Source of the DNA: Vibrio crassostreae
GTDB lineage: Bacteria; Pseudomonadota; Gammaproteobacteria; Enterobacterales; Vibrionaceae
Reading direction: 5' to 3'
Length of the DNA stretch: 64,000 nt
Assembly: GCF_024347415.1 (NCBI RefSeq)
Contig: NZ_AP025477.1
Coordinates: 806,001-870,000, forward strand
Part shown: in pieces, positions 27,457 to 35,131 of the stretch
Numbering within the stretch: the stretch's first letter is position 1
Layout: the number at the start of each line of letters is the position of its first letter
Notes under the pieces: generated by a model
What the model was told of the DNA's origin: nothing
What the model saw: only the letters and a program-made list of their open reading frames with translations
Databases searched by the model: none
Program-made: the position numbers and the translations under genes

Positions 27457-27926
27457 TAATGGTTCCATCCCTTACAAGCAATTAAATAACAATGATGTTA
27501 ATAAGATAATGTCTTAGTTGATAATTAAACTTTACGTTTTGCTTTAATTAAACCCTACAACTCAAAATCAAAAAATATTATTACAAATGGGCAATATTTA
27601 TATCTTATGATTAAAAACTTGACTTCCCTCTCAAAATCAATGAAATGTTGCGAACATGTAAATCAACACAAGGTACTGATATCATTAGGATTTATTTACT
27701 TTTAACTTTATCACCAAGTAGGTAAGTCATTGTTAATAGGAGATAAACCTATATTTTTTAGCTTGTTTCAAGAAGAATGCAAAGTGAGAATTTGAAACGA
27801 TTGATCATGGAAATAATAACAAAAATCTTATTATCCATTAATAAATGGTTCATTATCATTCTATATAAACTTCAATATAATTAACGTTTTGAATTGGAAA
27901 ACTGAACATTATGAATAGGCAAAAAA
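27457..27926. other. AT-rich promoter region of the pha operon
   Basis: About 470 bases without a gene, very AT-rich over 27480-27900. It must hold the phaB promoter on the minus strand. I could not pick a convincing operator, CRP site or small RNA. There is no open frame with a ribosome site on either strand. Confidence 0.45.
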
Positions 27927-27952
27927 AAGCCCACTCAATCTATGAGTGGGCT
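27927..27952 (-). terminator. Terminator after the SH3-like membrane protein gene
   Basis: Stem AAGCCCACTCA / TGAGTGGGCTT with a short loop, followed on the minus strand by eight T. It lies 36 bases past the stop codon of the neighbouring gene. Confidence 0.9.
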
Positions 27953-27987
27953 TAATTAAAAATTATTAATAAATAGAGCCTGGGTTG

Positions 27988-28659
27988 CTACTTCGTAAAT
28001 ATTTCATTTGTATTTACATCAAGATAAATTTTGTTTTCAAGGGACAATCCGCCACAATAAATAAAATAAACATCTCGATTGCTATACTTAACCGATTTCA
28101 CCCATCCGCCGAGTTCTTCAAAATCACTTGGGGCACACTCACCTTCAGAGATCAGTTTAGCCACCGAATTACGGAATTTCTCTTGATGGATCTTGAGGTC
28201 ATCAGACTTAACCAAATAGGAATCTAATATCTCTTTGCTTTCTTTTTCTGAGATAATCACTTCATCATTAGATAGACCTGACATAGACACCCATTCAGCT
28301 GTCTGCAGGCCACCTTCTTTGAGAACAATATAATCAGAGATACGAGCCCATTCGCCTTGTTTCTCTAATACTTCGACTTTTTCACCTTTGTAGAGATAAT
28401 CTGTTATCAACCCATCAATTTCAGGTTGCTCTACCACTTCAAGCTTTCTATCCAAAACGTAAAATTCCGTCTGTTCTGGTTCAGGCTGCAGATCCATGAT
28501 GGGTGCCAGGTCGAATTCTGACTGCTGAGTAACTTCTACAGCTGGCTGTTCCATTTTCTCTGGTGGAATTGGGTCTTTATTCATGACCAAGAAGTAATAC
28601 GCAGCTCCTCCTCCGCCCAATATTAACAACACAAGTAAAGCGATCAGCGCTTTTTTCAT
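27988..28659 (-). CDS. Membrane-anchored protein with a bacterial SH3-like domain
   Basis: A 223-residue protein from ATG 28659, which has GGTGGA just upstream; an in-frame GTG at 28668 would add three residues. Residues 4-26 are one membrane helix (ALIALLVLLILGGGGAAYYFLV), so the rest is probably periplasmic. After a Pro/Glu/Gln-rich linker, residues of about 65-125 (VLDRKLEVVEQPEIDG, YLYKGEKVEVLEKQGEWARIS) look like a bacterial SH3 fold with the usual GEW-RI motif. The C-terminal 90 residues have two cysteines and are of unknown fold. SH3b domains often bind cell wall or sense it, but no function can be assigned. It is divergent from a small secreted-protein gene. Confidence 0.75.
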   Translation of the reverse strand: MKKALIALLVLLILGGGGAAYYFLVMNKDPIPPEKMEQPAVEVTQQSEFDLAPIMDLQPEPEQTEFYVLDRKLEVVEQPEIDGLITDYLYKGEKVEVLEKQGEWARISDYIVLKEGGLQTAEWVSMSGLSNDEVIISEKESKEILDSYLVKSDDLKIHQEKFRNSVAKLISEGECAPSDFEELGGWVKSVKYSNRDVYFIYCGGLSLENKIYLDVNTNEIFTK

Positions 28660-28764
28660 CAAATCCACCAGCTCTTCCGTTTTAGGTATCTTTCAAGTGT
28701 ACATCAACTCATGCTGCTGCTCATCTATACTCTCTATAGAGAACGCGGTAAGTAGAGGAAAGTC

Positions 28765-29340
28765 ATGAGTTTTTGGGTGAAGGTTATCATTGTGTGTGTA
28801 CCTTTGAGTGCTAATGTCGTGCTAGCAAACCAATGTAGCAGTGAAAACTGGCAACTACTGCTGGATCGCCAGCTCTCATTTGAAGGACGTTACAACCAAT
28901 ACACCAAAGAATTCAACCAAGTTCTCTCAACCTACAAGTCACAAACGCTGTTATCCAAACATTTCACCAAAAAGCAGATCATTGAGCTTTGGGCAAAGTA
29001 CGAGCAAAGGTTTAATGTACAGCTCAATAGTCATATGAATACCGCTTACGATGTCTCTGAGGTTCTATTAAAACAGGCATACGTTGTGTCTACCGAGTTA
29101 GATGGAGCTGAGTCTCTCACACACTCTTGGCAAGCCGTCGCTAAACATTGTGCTAGAGCAAAACTACCGAGACAAACAGAAAGTGCACAAGTGCACGTAC
29201 AAAGCTCACAATCACTCTCCCGAGATCTCCATACACTCAGTGAAAAATTCCGGCAGCTGTCGTCAATATACCGTAGAGAAGCTACGATGATTGATGAAGC
29301 ACGCCACACAAACCAACCAATAAGCGATGTATCAAACTGA
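28765..29340 (+). CDS. Hypothetical secreted helical protein
   Basis: A 191-residue protein with a signal peptide (hydrophobic core VKVIIVCVPLSANVVLA, cleavage near ANQ, residue 23). The mature part is predicted mainly helical, with charged heptad-like stretches (LSFEGRYNQYTKEFNQVLS, LSEKFRQLSSIYRREA) and two cysteines (CSSENW and KHCARAK). I do not recognise a family. AGAGGAAA lies before the ATG. It is divergent from the SH3-like gene, with about 100 bases between the starts, so both may be concerned with the envelope; that is only a hint from location. Confidence 0.7.
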   Translation: MSFWVKVIIVCVPLSANVVLANQCSSENWQLLLDRQLSFEGRYNQYTKEFNQVLSTYKSQTLLSKHFTKKQIIELWAKYEQRFNVQLNSHMNTAYDVSEVLLKQAYVVSTELDGAESLTHSWQAVAKHCARAKLPRQTESAQVHVQSSQSLSRDLHTLSEKFRQLSSIYRREATMIDEARHTNQPISDVSN

Positions 29341-29608
29341 AGAAGCCATTAGATCACCTCACTGTTTGACTGGACTTTTTCGATTAATATGCTTTACCCA
29401 CTTCATACTATTCTAAGAGCTCGCTAATCAAAGATTTATCAATAAGTTGTAAAACTAATGTGCTAACTATCAACAATAAAGTTCAATTTCCGACCAATGC
29501 AAGCGAGTATGTGAGATATTCATCACAAAATAGATTTACAAACGCCAGAAAATTGTTATCATGAATCTTCATATAACTTAATAACAAGAAACATTTTGGC
29601 TAGGTAAT

Positions 29609-29851
29609 ATGCAAAAGACTATGGCTTTCAACTGCTTGAGTAACACGGAATGGACTGCAGAGATAAGAGGTAAACTTTTATCTGTAGCTAAACACATGGA
29701 AGAGTTCGGTTCAGTAAGTGAGCTAGAGCTATGTAAGATATTTGGAGAAACAATTTGGAATGATGGTGTGGATTACCATTCACATGCTTTTTCATTCAGA
29801 ATTAATGAACAAACTGGGGATTGTTCAATCTCTAACTTTAAGTATCACTAA
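29609..29851 (+). CDS. Small hypothetical protein (80 residues)
   Basis: An 80-residue soluble protein with a mixed composition (WTAEIRGKLLSVAKHMEEFG, then ELELCKIFGETIW and a polar Phe-rich end). No family is recognised and no signal or membrane segment is seen. The ribosome site (TAGGTAAT) is weak, but the frame is followed at once by a good terminator, which favours a real gene. The area around it is AT-rich and gene-poor; 29341-29608 shows nothing else. Confidence 0.55.
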   Translation: MQKTMAFNCLSNTEWTAEIRGKLLSVAKHMEEFGSVSELELCKIFGETIWNDGVDYHSHAFSFRINEQTGDCSISNFKYH

Positions 29852-29868
29852 GTTTTGCACCTACATAT

Positions 29869-29901
29869 ACGGAGTACCTTTCACGAGGTGCTCCGTTTTT
29901 T
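29869..29901 (+). terminator. Terminator after the 80-residue gene
   Basis: ACGGAGTACCT pairs with AGGTGCTCCGT, with one wobble, and six T follow. It lies 17 bases after the stop codon. Confidence 0.85.
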
Positions 29902-30019
29902 ATTGCCGTGAGTTTGTCATCCTTTGAGAGATGTTTGGTAACTTTCTCGCTCTTCTTTAAAGATCAAACCATTTCGTTTTCAGCTCACTTTACCGCCGCG
30001 TTACTGCTCTTATTTTGGT

Positions 30020-30490
30020 TTAATCGGTATAAATTGGCAGTGGCGCATTACCTTTTACTTGTCTTATCGCAAGGTGAGTATGAATGTCTTTCACGTTAGA
30101 GAGCCTTTGAAGTTTTCTTGTAAATGCCTCGTAGGCCATCAAGTTCGGGCTAACGACTTCTAAGAGATAATCATATGCCCCAGATACAACGTGGCAACTG
30201 ATAACCTCCTCCATCTCTACAACAGCACCTTCAAACTTATCGATCGACACTTCTTGGTGGTTGTTTAGGCTCACCTCAACAAACACACTCATTGCGATGC
30301 CGACTTGTTCTCGAGACAAGCTCACACGATAACCGTCAATAATGCCCTTTTCTTCTAGCCTTTTGACTCGTCTTGCACAAGGCGAAGGCGATAAACCCAC
30401 TTCATCAGCAAGTTCAGCAGTGGTTAACCTGCCATCTTTTTGTAGCAATTCGAGAAGGTGCCTATCAATTCTATCCATAGTGAAAGCCAT
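30020..30490 (-). CDS. Lrp/AsnC-family transcription regulator
   Basis: A 156-residue regulator: an N-terminal helix-turn-helix (DRIDRHLLELLQKDGRLT, LADEVGLSPSPCARRVKRLE) and a C-terminal RAM domain for effector binding and oligomerisation (from about residue 70; DYLLEVVSPNLMAYE). This is the usual size. It is divergent from an EamA-type exporter gene, the classic place for an Lrp-type regulator controlling an amino-acid exporter, so that gene is its likely target. Two starts, ATG 30490 and ATG 30478, are possible; neither has a good ribosome site. Confidence 0.9.
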   Translation of the reverse strand: MAFTMDRIDRHLLELLQKDGRLTTAELADEVGLSPSPCARRVKRLEEKGIIDGYRVSLSREQVGIAMSVFVEVSLNNHQEVSIDKFEGAVVEMEEVISCHVVSGAYDYLLEVVSPNLMAYEAFTRKLQRLSNVKDIHTHLAIRQVKGNAPLPIYTD

Positions 30491-30627
30491 TCATTAGTTA
30501 AATTCGTTAACAATTGAAAGAATGTTAGCAGAAATCCGCAATGATAGGTCAAGTTAGAACGAAACTTGCCAACTTAAGGCACGAGCTCTCCTCCATAATT
30601 AGTCATCATTCACTTTCATTGTTTATT

Positions 30628-31557
30628 ATGAATCTTGGCTATCTATCAATTACCATCACTCTGCTAATTTGGGCGAGCTTTTTCCTTTCTCTTAAAGGCG
30701 GCGCAAATTCAGATTTAACACCTGCAGATATCGCTCTCACAAGATTTCTCATACCGGCTTTGGTTTTATTGCCTCTGATATGGAAAGCACGCAGCGTGAT
30801 TGCTGAAGTCCCTAAACGGTATCTAACGGGTATGTTTGTCGGTAGCGGATTGCCTTATCTGCTTGTTGCAGGAACGGCCATGCAGTTTGTTCCGGTATCA
30901 CATGGCAGTGCTCTTGTTCCGGGCACGCTCCCTCTTTTCGTAACAGGAATTGCCGTACTCTTTTTTAAGCAGCCGCTCAGCCGACACCGTGTTGTCGGTT
31001 TAGGTTTGGTCTTGCTCGGTATTGTGTTGTTTTTGGGAAGTAGCTTAAGCAGCTTCAACTTTGAGTACACCAAAGGCCATTTGTTGTTTTTATGCGGAAG
31101 CTTAATGTGGGCAACGTTTACCATATCTGCCCGTGTCGCTAATCTTAATGCGTTAGTCAGTGCCGGTTTTATTTCGCTCTGCTCTACTTTGCTGTTACTC
31201 GTCCTAATCCTAACCGGAACACTCCCAAGCCATCTAATGGATACACCTATCGCTAATTGGCCCTACACAGAGCTTGCCGTTCATTCAGCAGTGCAAGGCG
31301 TTGGGGCGGGTTTAATAGCGGCGTTCACTTACCTTTATGCGGTCAATACCTTAGGGGCTGAACGTTCTGCCGCCTTTGGCAGTGCAACCCCCGCAGTAGC
31401 GACCTTGTTAGCCATCCCGCTTTTTAACGAGATTCCCGATGCGATGACTTGGCTCGCCCTTGGTTCGATTTGCATTGGCAGTTTGGTTGCGAGCAACATT
31501 TTTATGAGAAACGACCAGTCCATGCAATACCAACCGCCAAGTCATAGTAAAGCGTAG
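30628..31557 (+). CDS. EamA/DMT-family transporter
   Basis: A 309-residue inner-membrane protein with about ten helices in two EamA repeats (LSITITLLIWASFFLSLKG at the start; a second half from about residue 145). Such proteins export amino acids or other metabolites. The frame is open upstream to 30541, but DMT proteins start close to the first helix, so I choose ATG 30628; the extra 29 residues would run through the presumed regulatory region shared with the Lrp-type gene. Conserved FVPVSHGSALVPGTLPLF and AAFTYLYAVNTLGAERSAAF fit the family. The substrate is unknown. Confidence 0.88.
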   Translation: MNLGYLSITITLLIWASFFLSLKGGANSDLTPADIALTRFLIPALVLLPLIWKARSVIAEVPKRYLTGMFVGSGLPYLLVAGTAMQFVPVSHGSALVPGTLPLFVTGIAVLFFKQPLSRHRVVGLGLVLLGIVLFLGSSLSSFNFEYTKGHLLFLCGSLMWATFTISARVANLNALVSAGFISLCSTLLLLVLILTGTLPSHLMDTPIANWPYTELAVHSAVQGVGAGLIAAFTYLYAVNTLGAERSAAFGSATPAVATLLAIPLFNEIPDAMTWLALGSICIGSLVASNIFMRNDQSMQYQPPSHSKA

Positions 31558-31605
31558 CGCTTTTTATATTCACCATTTCCGCTAGTTTTCACGTATGCGG
31601 CATCC

Positions 31606-31633
31606 AGATAAGCCTACAAAGGTAGGCTTATCT
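31606..31633 (+). terminator. Hairpin after the EamA gene, probable terminator
   Basis: AGATAAGCCTAC and GTAGGCTTATCT form a perfect twelve-base-pair stem with a four-base loop, 50 bases after the EamA stop. The T-rich run comes only after AAAATCTGC, so it is an imperfect terminator. Confidence 0.6.
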
Positions 31634-31703
31634 AAAATCTGCTTTTTCTAAGCTCGCTTCTCCATTAAACTGTCCGACCTTTTTGCAGATTCAAGAGAAC
31701 ACC

Positions 31704-32159
31704 ATGCAACGCGACTACACCTTAAATTGTTTAATCACCATGCCTCGCCATGAACTAGAAGAATTTAGTTTAAGAATGATCCATCGCCTTGTTCCTGAAG
31801 ACGCAATGACAGAATTGTTCACGTTCGAACAAGAAGAAGTGACCAGCGAAGAGCGCATGCAGTCAGCAAAATTCGATGCGATGCTGCGAATGACGGCTAT
31901 TGCGCTTGGCGAAGTAAACCTAGCGTTTTCTGAGTCGGACAATTCACAACAGAACATTGAGCGCATGACTCGCCTACTACTTTGGCACTTCTACTCAATC
32001 TCTTTCAACCTTGAAGAAGCTATTGCGATTGAAGTGCACTGCGAGAAAGTAGAGAATATCTTAAAGAACGCACCAAAAGATGCATTCGGTTGGGTTAAAG
32101 AGTTAACTGAGTTGCTTCACTTCTACGCAAAAGTAAATGAAGGCAGCAAAGACGCTTAA
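31704..32159 (+). CDS. Hypothetical alpha-helical cytosolic protein
   Basis: A 151-residue protein from ATG 31704; the AAGAGAAC before it is a fair ribosome site, and a TTG at 31683 in the same frame has none. It is acidic, helical and has no signal or membrane segment (MPRHELEEFSLRMIHRLVPED, ERMTRLLLWHFYSISFNLEEA). I do not recognise a family. It faces the end of the histidine kinase gene, with a long inverted repeat in between. It looks like a conserved Vibrio hypothetical, but this is an impression only. Confidence 0.7.
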   Translation: MQRDYTLNCLITMPRHELEEFSLRMIHRLVPEDAMTELFTFEQEEVTSEERMQSAKFDAMLRMTAIALGEVNLAFSESDNSQQNIERMTRLLLWHFYSISFNLEEAIAIEVHCEKVENILKNAPKDAFGWVKELTELLHFYAKVNEGSKDA

Positions 32160-32193
32160 CGTTACTTCTACGTAAATACACACCAAGCTAAAC

Positions 32194-32258
32194 CAAAGGC
32201 AGACAGAACTATACCGAAGGCAAGTAAAAGCTTTGCTGAAATGAGTTCTCTGCCTTTG
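32194..32258. repeat. Inverted repeat across the end of the histidine kinase gene
   Basis: CAAAGGCAGACAGAACT at 32194-32210 is matched, with two unpaired bases, by AGTTCTCTGCCTTTG at 32244-32258. The last 16 codons of the kinase gene lie in the loop. It may end transcription from either side or fold the 3' end of the kinase mRNA; there is no T-run directly after either arm. Confidence 0.5.
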
Positions 32259-33582
32259 TTGTTTCTAGCACACTGTGATGCAACATCAGTATAGACTGCG
32301 CGATCTTGGTTCCTATTCCCAATGAACCATTCGGTGCTTCCTGCTCCACCTCATTTTGAATCACCACCTTCACCCGCTTCGAATCCGGTTCTAAATCAAC
32401 ACTCAGTGAAACTACTGTTCCAGTTGGGCTATGCCTCAACGCATTGTCTAGTAAGTTCAAAATCAACCTTTCAAGCAAGTCATTGTCACCAGCTGCTTTT
32501 ACTCCATCAGGTATATCAACCTTAAGTTCGACATCTTTATGGCGGTACTGACTCTGAATCGTTTCTAAGCACTCGCTAAGCAACCCATTCAAATCTATCG
32601 ATGCGTATCGATAGGTAGGGACAGGATTGTCATGTTTGGCACTGTCGAGCAGTGAATGCAATTGTTCAGACAGTTTATTACCATTGCGATACGCGACATC
32701 AATCAGTGGATCCGATTGAGGGTTTTGGATCTTCCATGTTTCTAAGTAACCCAACACACTTGATAACGGTGTTTTCAAATCATGGCTCAGTTGCAATAAA
32801 CTTTGTCTACGATGTGAAGACTGATACTCAAGCTGTAAGAATTGCTGCTGAATGTGTTTCGCCATCAACTGATAAGAGCGTGCGATCGGCACCAACTCCG
32901 GTACTTGATGTATGAAGTTGGGGTCGAGGCGGAAATCTTGCTCTGCTTGCTGTTGTAGCTTATTGGTAACCTCTTCAATAGGGTTCAACAGGCTACGTTT
33001 TACCAGCAGGTAAGCGCCAATCGCAAAGCCTAAGATAGAGATCAGCATAAGCCCGGCTAGCGCCATATAAGGCGTATCGACTTGTGAATTGGCAATGACG
33101 GTATGGCGATTACTGCCAATCAAAACATACAGATACCCAACGGTAGAACCTAGTTCTTCAATCGCAGCCACAGAAAACACCTTGCGAGATCCCGGATTGA
33201 TCGGATCTTCCCCCAGAATGGGATAAGGCTCGTCATTTAAAAACTGTTTAATGGGTGCTAAGTCTATCTGGTTTGCCAACACTGTGCCTTCTGGTGCGGC
33301 GTGTGTCGTGATATTGCCCTGACTGTCGAGAAAGTAGATATCGAAGTCTGGTCCTATCAGCATCAAGGTGTGGAATATGGATTTGAGCGCTTTCGGGTTG
33401 TAGTCTGTACCAATCATCAGAGGGTTATCATCGCGCATGTGAACGGCGAGCTCTTTGTGTAAGCTCTGTTTGGTTCTCTGTTCTATGGTCTCTTTTTGCC
33501 AATGATACGTGTAGGCGATAACCACACTCACGAGCAGAAACCACAAACTGGTAAATAGCACTAAACGCGATTTGAAACTCAT
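32209..33582 (-). CDS. Sensor histidine kinase with a reduced ATP-binding domain
   Basis: A 457-residue kinase from ATG 33582, chosen for the GGAG six bases before it; the frame is open to a GTG at 33621. A membrane helix (7-25), a periplasmic sensor (about 27-170), a second helix (173-194), HAMP, then HisKA with His 267 (LSHDLKTPLSSVLGYL). In the HATPase part the N-box is present (NLLDNALRHS, Asn 380), but the DxGxG (G1) motif is absent: the expected place reads VVIQNEVEQ, and only a G2-like GSLGIGTKIA follows. The ATP lid is therefore very short. It is last in a series with a response regulator and two spondin-domain proteins; the signal is unknown. Confidence 0.88.
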   Translation of the reverse strand: MSFKSRLVLFTSLWFLLVSVVIAYTYHWQKETIEQRTKQSLHKELAVHMRDDNPLMIGTDYNPKALKSIFHTLMLIGPDFDIYFLDSQGNITTHAAPEGTVLANQIDLAPIKQFLNDEPYPILGEDPINPGSRKVFSVAAIEELGSTVGYLYVLIGSNRHTVIANSQVDTPYMALAGLMLISILGFAIGAYLLVKRSLLNPIEEVTNKLQQQAEQDFRLDPNFIHQVPELVPIARSYQLMAKHIQQQFLQLEYQSSHRRQSLLQLSHDLKTPLSSVLGYLETWKIQNPQSDPLIDVAYRNGNKLSEQLHSLLDSAKHDNPVPTYRYASIDLNGLLSECLETIQSQYRHKDVELKVDIPDGVKAAGDNDLLERLILNLLDNALRHSPTGTVVSLSVDLEPDSKRVKVVIQNEVEQEAPNGSLGIGTKIAQSILMLHHSVLETTKAENSFQQSFYLPSV

Positions 33583-33627
33583 GTTATCTCCTCGATGGCT
33601 CTTAAGCTTAGGAAGCGACACATAGGC

Positions 33628-34359
33628 CTAAACTTTCGATTCGAACTTATAGCCCACACCCCAAACAGTTTTGATGAAGTCATCGTCGCTATTCGGCATT
33701 GCCAACTTAGTTCTCAAACGGTTAACAGTGCTACACACCGTGTGGTGATACCCTGAATGATCTGTATTCCAAACATGGTTGAGCAGTTCGTCTTTGCTAT
33801 ACACACGTCCTGGACGGGTTGCTAAGAAATGAAGTAAGGTAAATTCGGTAGCAGTCAGCGGTACGTCTTGGTTATTGAGTGACACCTGATGGCGCTCAGG
33901 TTGGATAGTAAGCCCGCCAAAACTCATTATGGACTCTGTTGATAGTGTATCTTTCACTGCTGATTCAGAATGACTTAAACGACGCAGCACGTTCCTCACG
34001 CGAGCTTGAAACTCGAGCACACTGAATGGCTTAGTTATATAGTCATCAACGCCTGCTTCTAAGCCTGACACCTTGTCGAGCTCAGTATCCCTTGCCGTGA
34101 GCATTAGCACAGGCGTCCAGTCTTCTTGCTGACGTAACAATCGACAGAAATCGAGACCATCACCGTCAGGTAAGCCACGATCCAGTACGATCAGATCGAA
34201 AGGACCATCTTTATAAAGTGCCTGAGCCTTTTCGATCACATTGGTTCTTATTACGTCATGGCCTTGGAACTTAAGGTGCATCTGCACCAGTTCAGCCAAG
34301 TCGTCATCGTCTTCAACCAGCAATATGTTTGCCATCAAATTTACCGCAGCACTATTCAT
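33628..34359 (-). CDS. OmpR/PhoB-family response regulator
   Basis: A 243-residue regulator with a receiver domain (VEDDDD near residue 15, phosphorylated Asp 60 in LIVLDRGLPDG, KPFSVLEF) and a C-terminal winged helix (TATEFTLLHFLATRPGRVYS, VCSTVNRLRTKL, WGVGYKF). The kinase gene starts 45 bases downstream. Two starts are possible: ATG 34359, with AGGGA two bases before it, and ATG 34335, giving the more usual MANILLVEDD beginning. The upstream one lies at the foot of a strong RNA hairpin. No target can be read from the sequence, but the spondin genes just upstream in the same direction are obvious candidates for autoregulation. Confidence 0.92.
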   Translation of the reverse strand: MNSAAVNLMANILLVEDDDDLAELVQMHLKFQGHDVIRTNVIEKAQALYKDGPFDLIVLDRGLPDGDGLDFCRLLRQQEDWTPVLMLTARDTELDKVSGLEAGVDDYITKPFSVLEFQARVRNVLRRLSHSESAVKDTLSTESIMSFGGLTIQPERHQVSLNNQDVPLTATEFTLLHFLATRPGRVYSKDELLNHVWNTDHSGYHHTVCSTVNRLRTKLAMPNSDDDFIKTVWGVGYKFESKV

Positions 34360-34360
34360 G

Positions 34361-34417
34361 ATCCCTGCTCTATTCGGAGTCTACCCACCTTTCAATTGAC
34401 CGGAACAGAGCAGGAAT
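34361..34417 (-). promoter_or_regulatory. Hairpin covering the ribosome site of the response regulator gene
   Basis: On the minus strand, the segment at 34417-34403 (ATTCCTGCTCTGTTC) pairs with that at 34375-34361 (GAATAGAGCAGGGAT) over 15 contiguous pairs, two of them G-U. The second arm contains the AGGGA that would serve the start codon at 34359. It has no T-run, so it is not an ordinary terminator. It could limit translation of the regulator or act as a processing point between the spondin and two-component genes. Confidence 0.6.
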
Positions 34418-34441
34418 TCTTTCATTTCACGCTTAACCCAA

Positions 34442-35122
34442 TCATTCAGTTCGTGTAATGGTGATTCTCGCACCGGGATTAAGGAAGCGATGATTAGCAC
34501 TTAGAGCCGAGGTCGTTAAGCCATCATCTTGACTGATGACGCCAGAGTGGAAGCTCACCACATCATTGTCATTTCTTACGCTATTAAAGCCCTCACCACC
34601 GCCAGCAGGGCCTGGGATGGTTGCTGCAAGCTCATCATTCAACTCCGTTCCCGAATCCCATACATTCATGTTCATGGTGAAGGTGTCACCAACCGCTAAT
34701 GACTTAAGCGATAAGCCAGATTCACCCACAAACGCATCATTGGTATTCACCAACATCGAAGCGACAGAAAGATACCCCTCTAAAGCGGGATCAACTCGGA
34801 TGGAAAGCGTGTCATTTTCGCCCGACAAGATCAGCCCGTTTCCTGAGATACCTTGGTAAACATTATCGTCGCTATCACTCAAAGCAAGCAGTTGAGAGTT
34901 GCTTCCGCCTTCTGCTAAGTATTCAAGATCCACAGAGGCACTCTGGCCAACTTCAAATAGGTCAAAATTCGTATTATGGGTAAGTACCGCAAGTGGTGAC
35001 ATAGGTTGATTAGGCGTTAAGTTAGTAACAGTGACGTCGTAACGATAATAATCATCGTCATCATCCGGACAACCAGCCAACAGGGCGACAGAAGCCGCGA
35101 TAAACAATATTCTAGCTTTCAT
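34442..35122 (-). CDS. Spondin-domain lipoprotein
   Basis: A 226-residue lipoprotein: signal peptide with lipobox LLAGC (Cys 18), followed by Pro and five Asp. The mature part is one spondin_N-like domain (VTVTNLTPNQPMSPLAVLTHN, LYLAEGG-type segment EYLAEGGSNS, NANDAFVG-like VNTNDAFVGE, DSGTELNDELAATIPGP). The same blocks occur in the neighbouring gene. Spondin_N domains are known from extracellular-matrix proteins and occur in marine bacteria, where the role is unknown. It begins nine bases after the first spondin gene, with AAGGGGG five bases before ATG, and is followed by the response regulator gene after 82 bases. Confidence 0.82.
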   Translation of the reverse strand: MKARILFIAASVALLAGCPDDDDDYYRYDVTVTNLTPNQPMSPLAVLTHNTNFDLFEVGQSASVDLEYLAEGGSNSQLLALSDSDDNVYQGISGNGLILSGENDTLSIRVDPALEGYLSVASMLVNTNDAFVGESGLSLKSLAVGDTFTMNMNVWDSGTELNDELAATIPGPAGGGEGFNSVRNDNDVVSFHSGVISQDDGLTTSALSANHRFLNPGARITITRTE

Positions 35123-35131
35123 ACATCCCCC

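Noticed and set aside
30541..30627. Upstream start for the EamA transporter at 30541
   Set aside because: It would add 29 residues before the first helix and run through the regulatory gap shared with the Lrp-type gene; no ribosome site.
34335..34359. Settling the response regulator start
   Set aside because: ATG 34335 gives the usual protein beginning, ATG 34359 has AGGGA but very close; I could not decide from sequence alone and kept the longer form.
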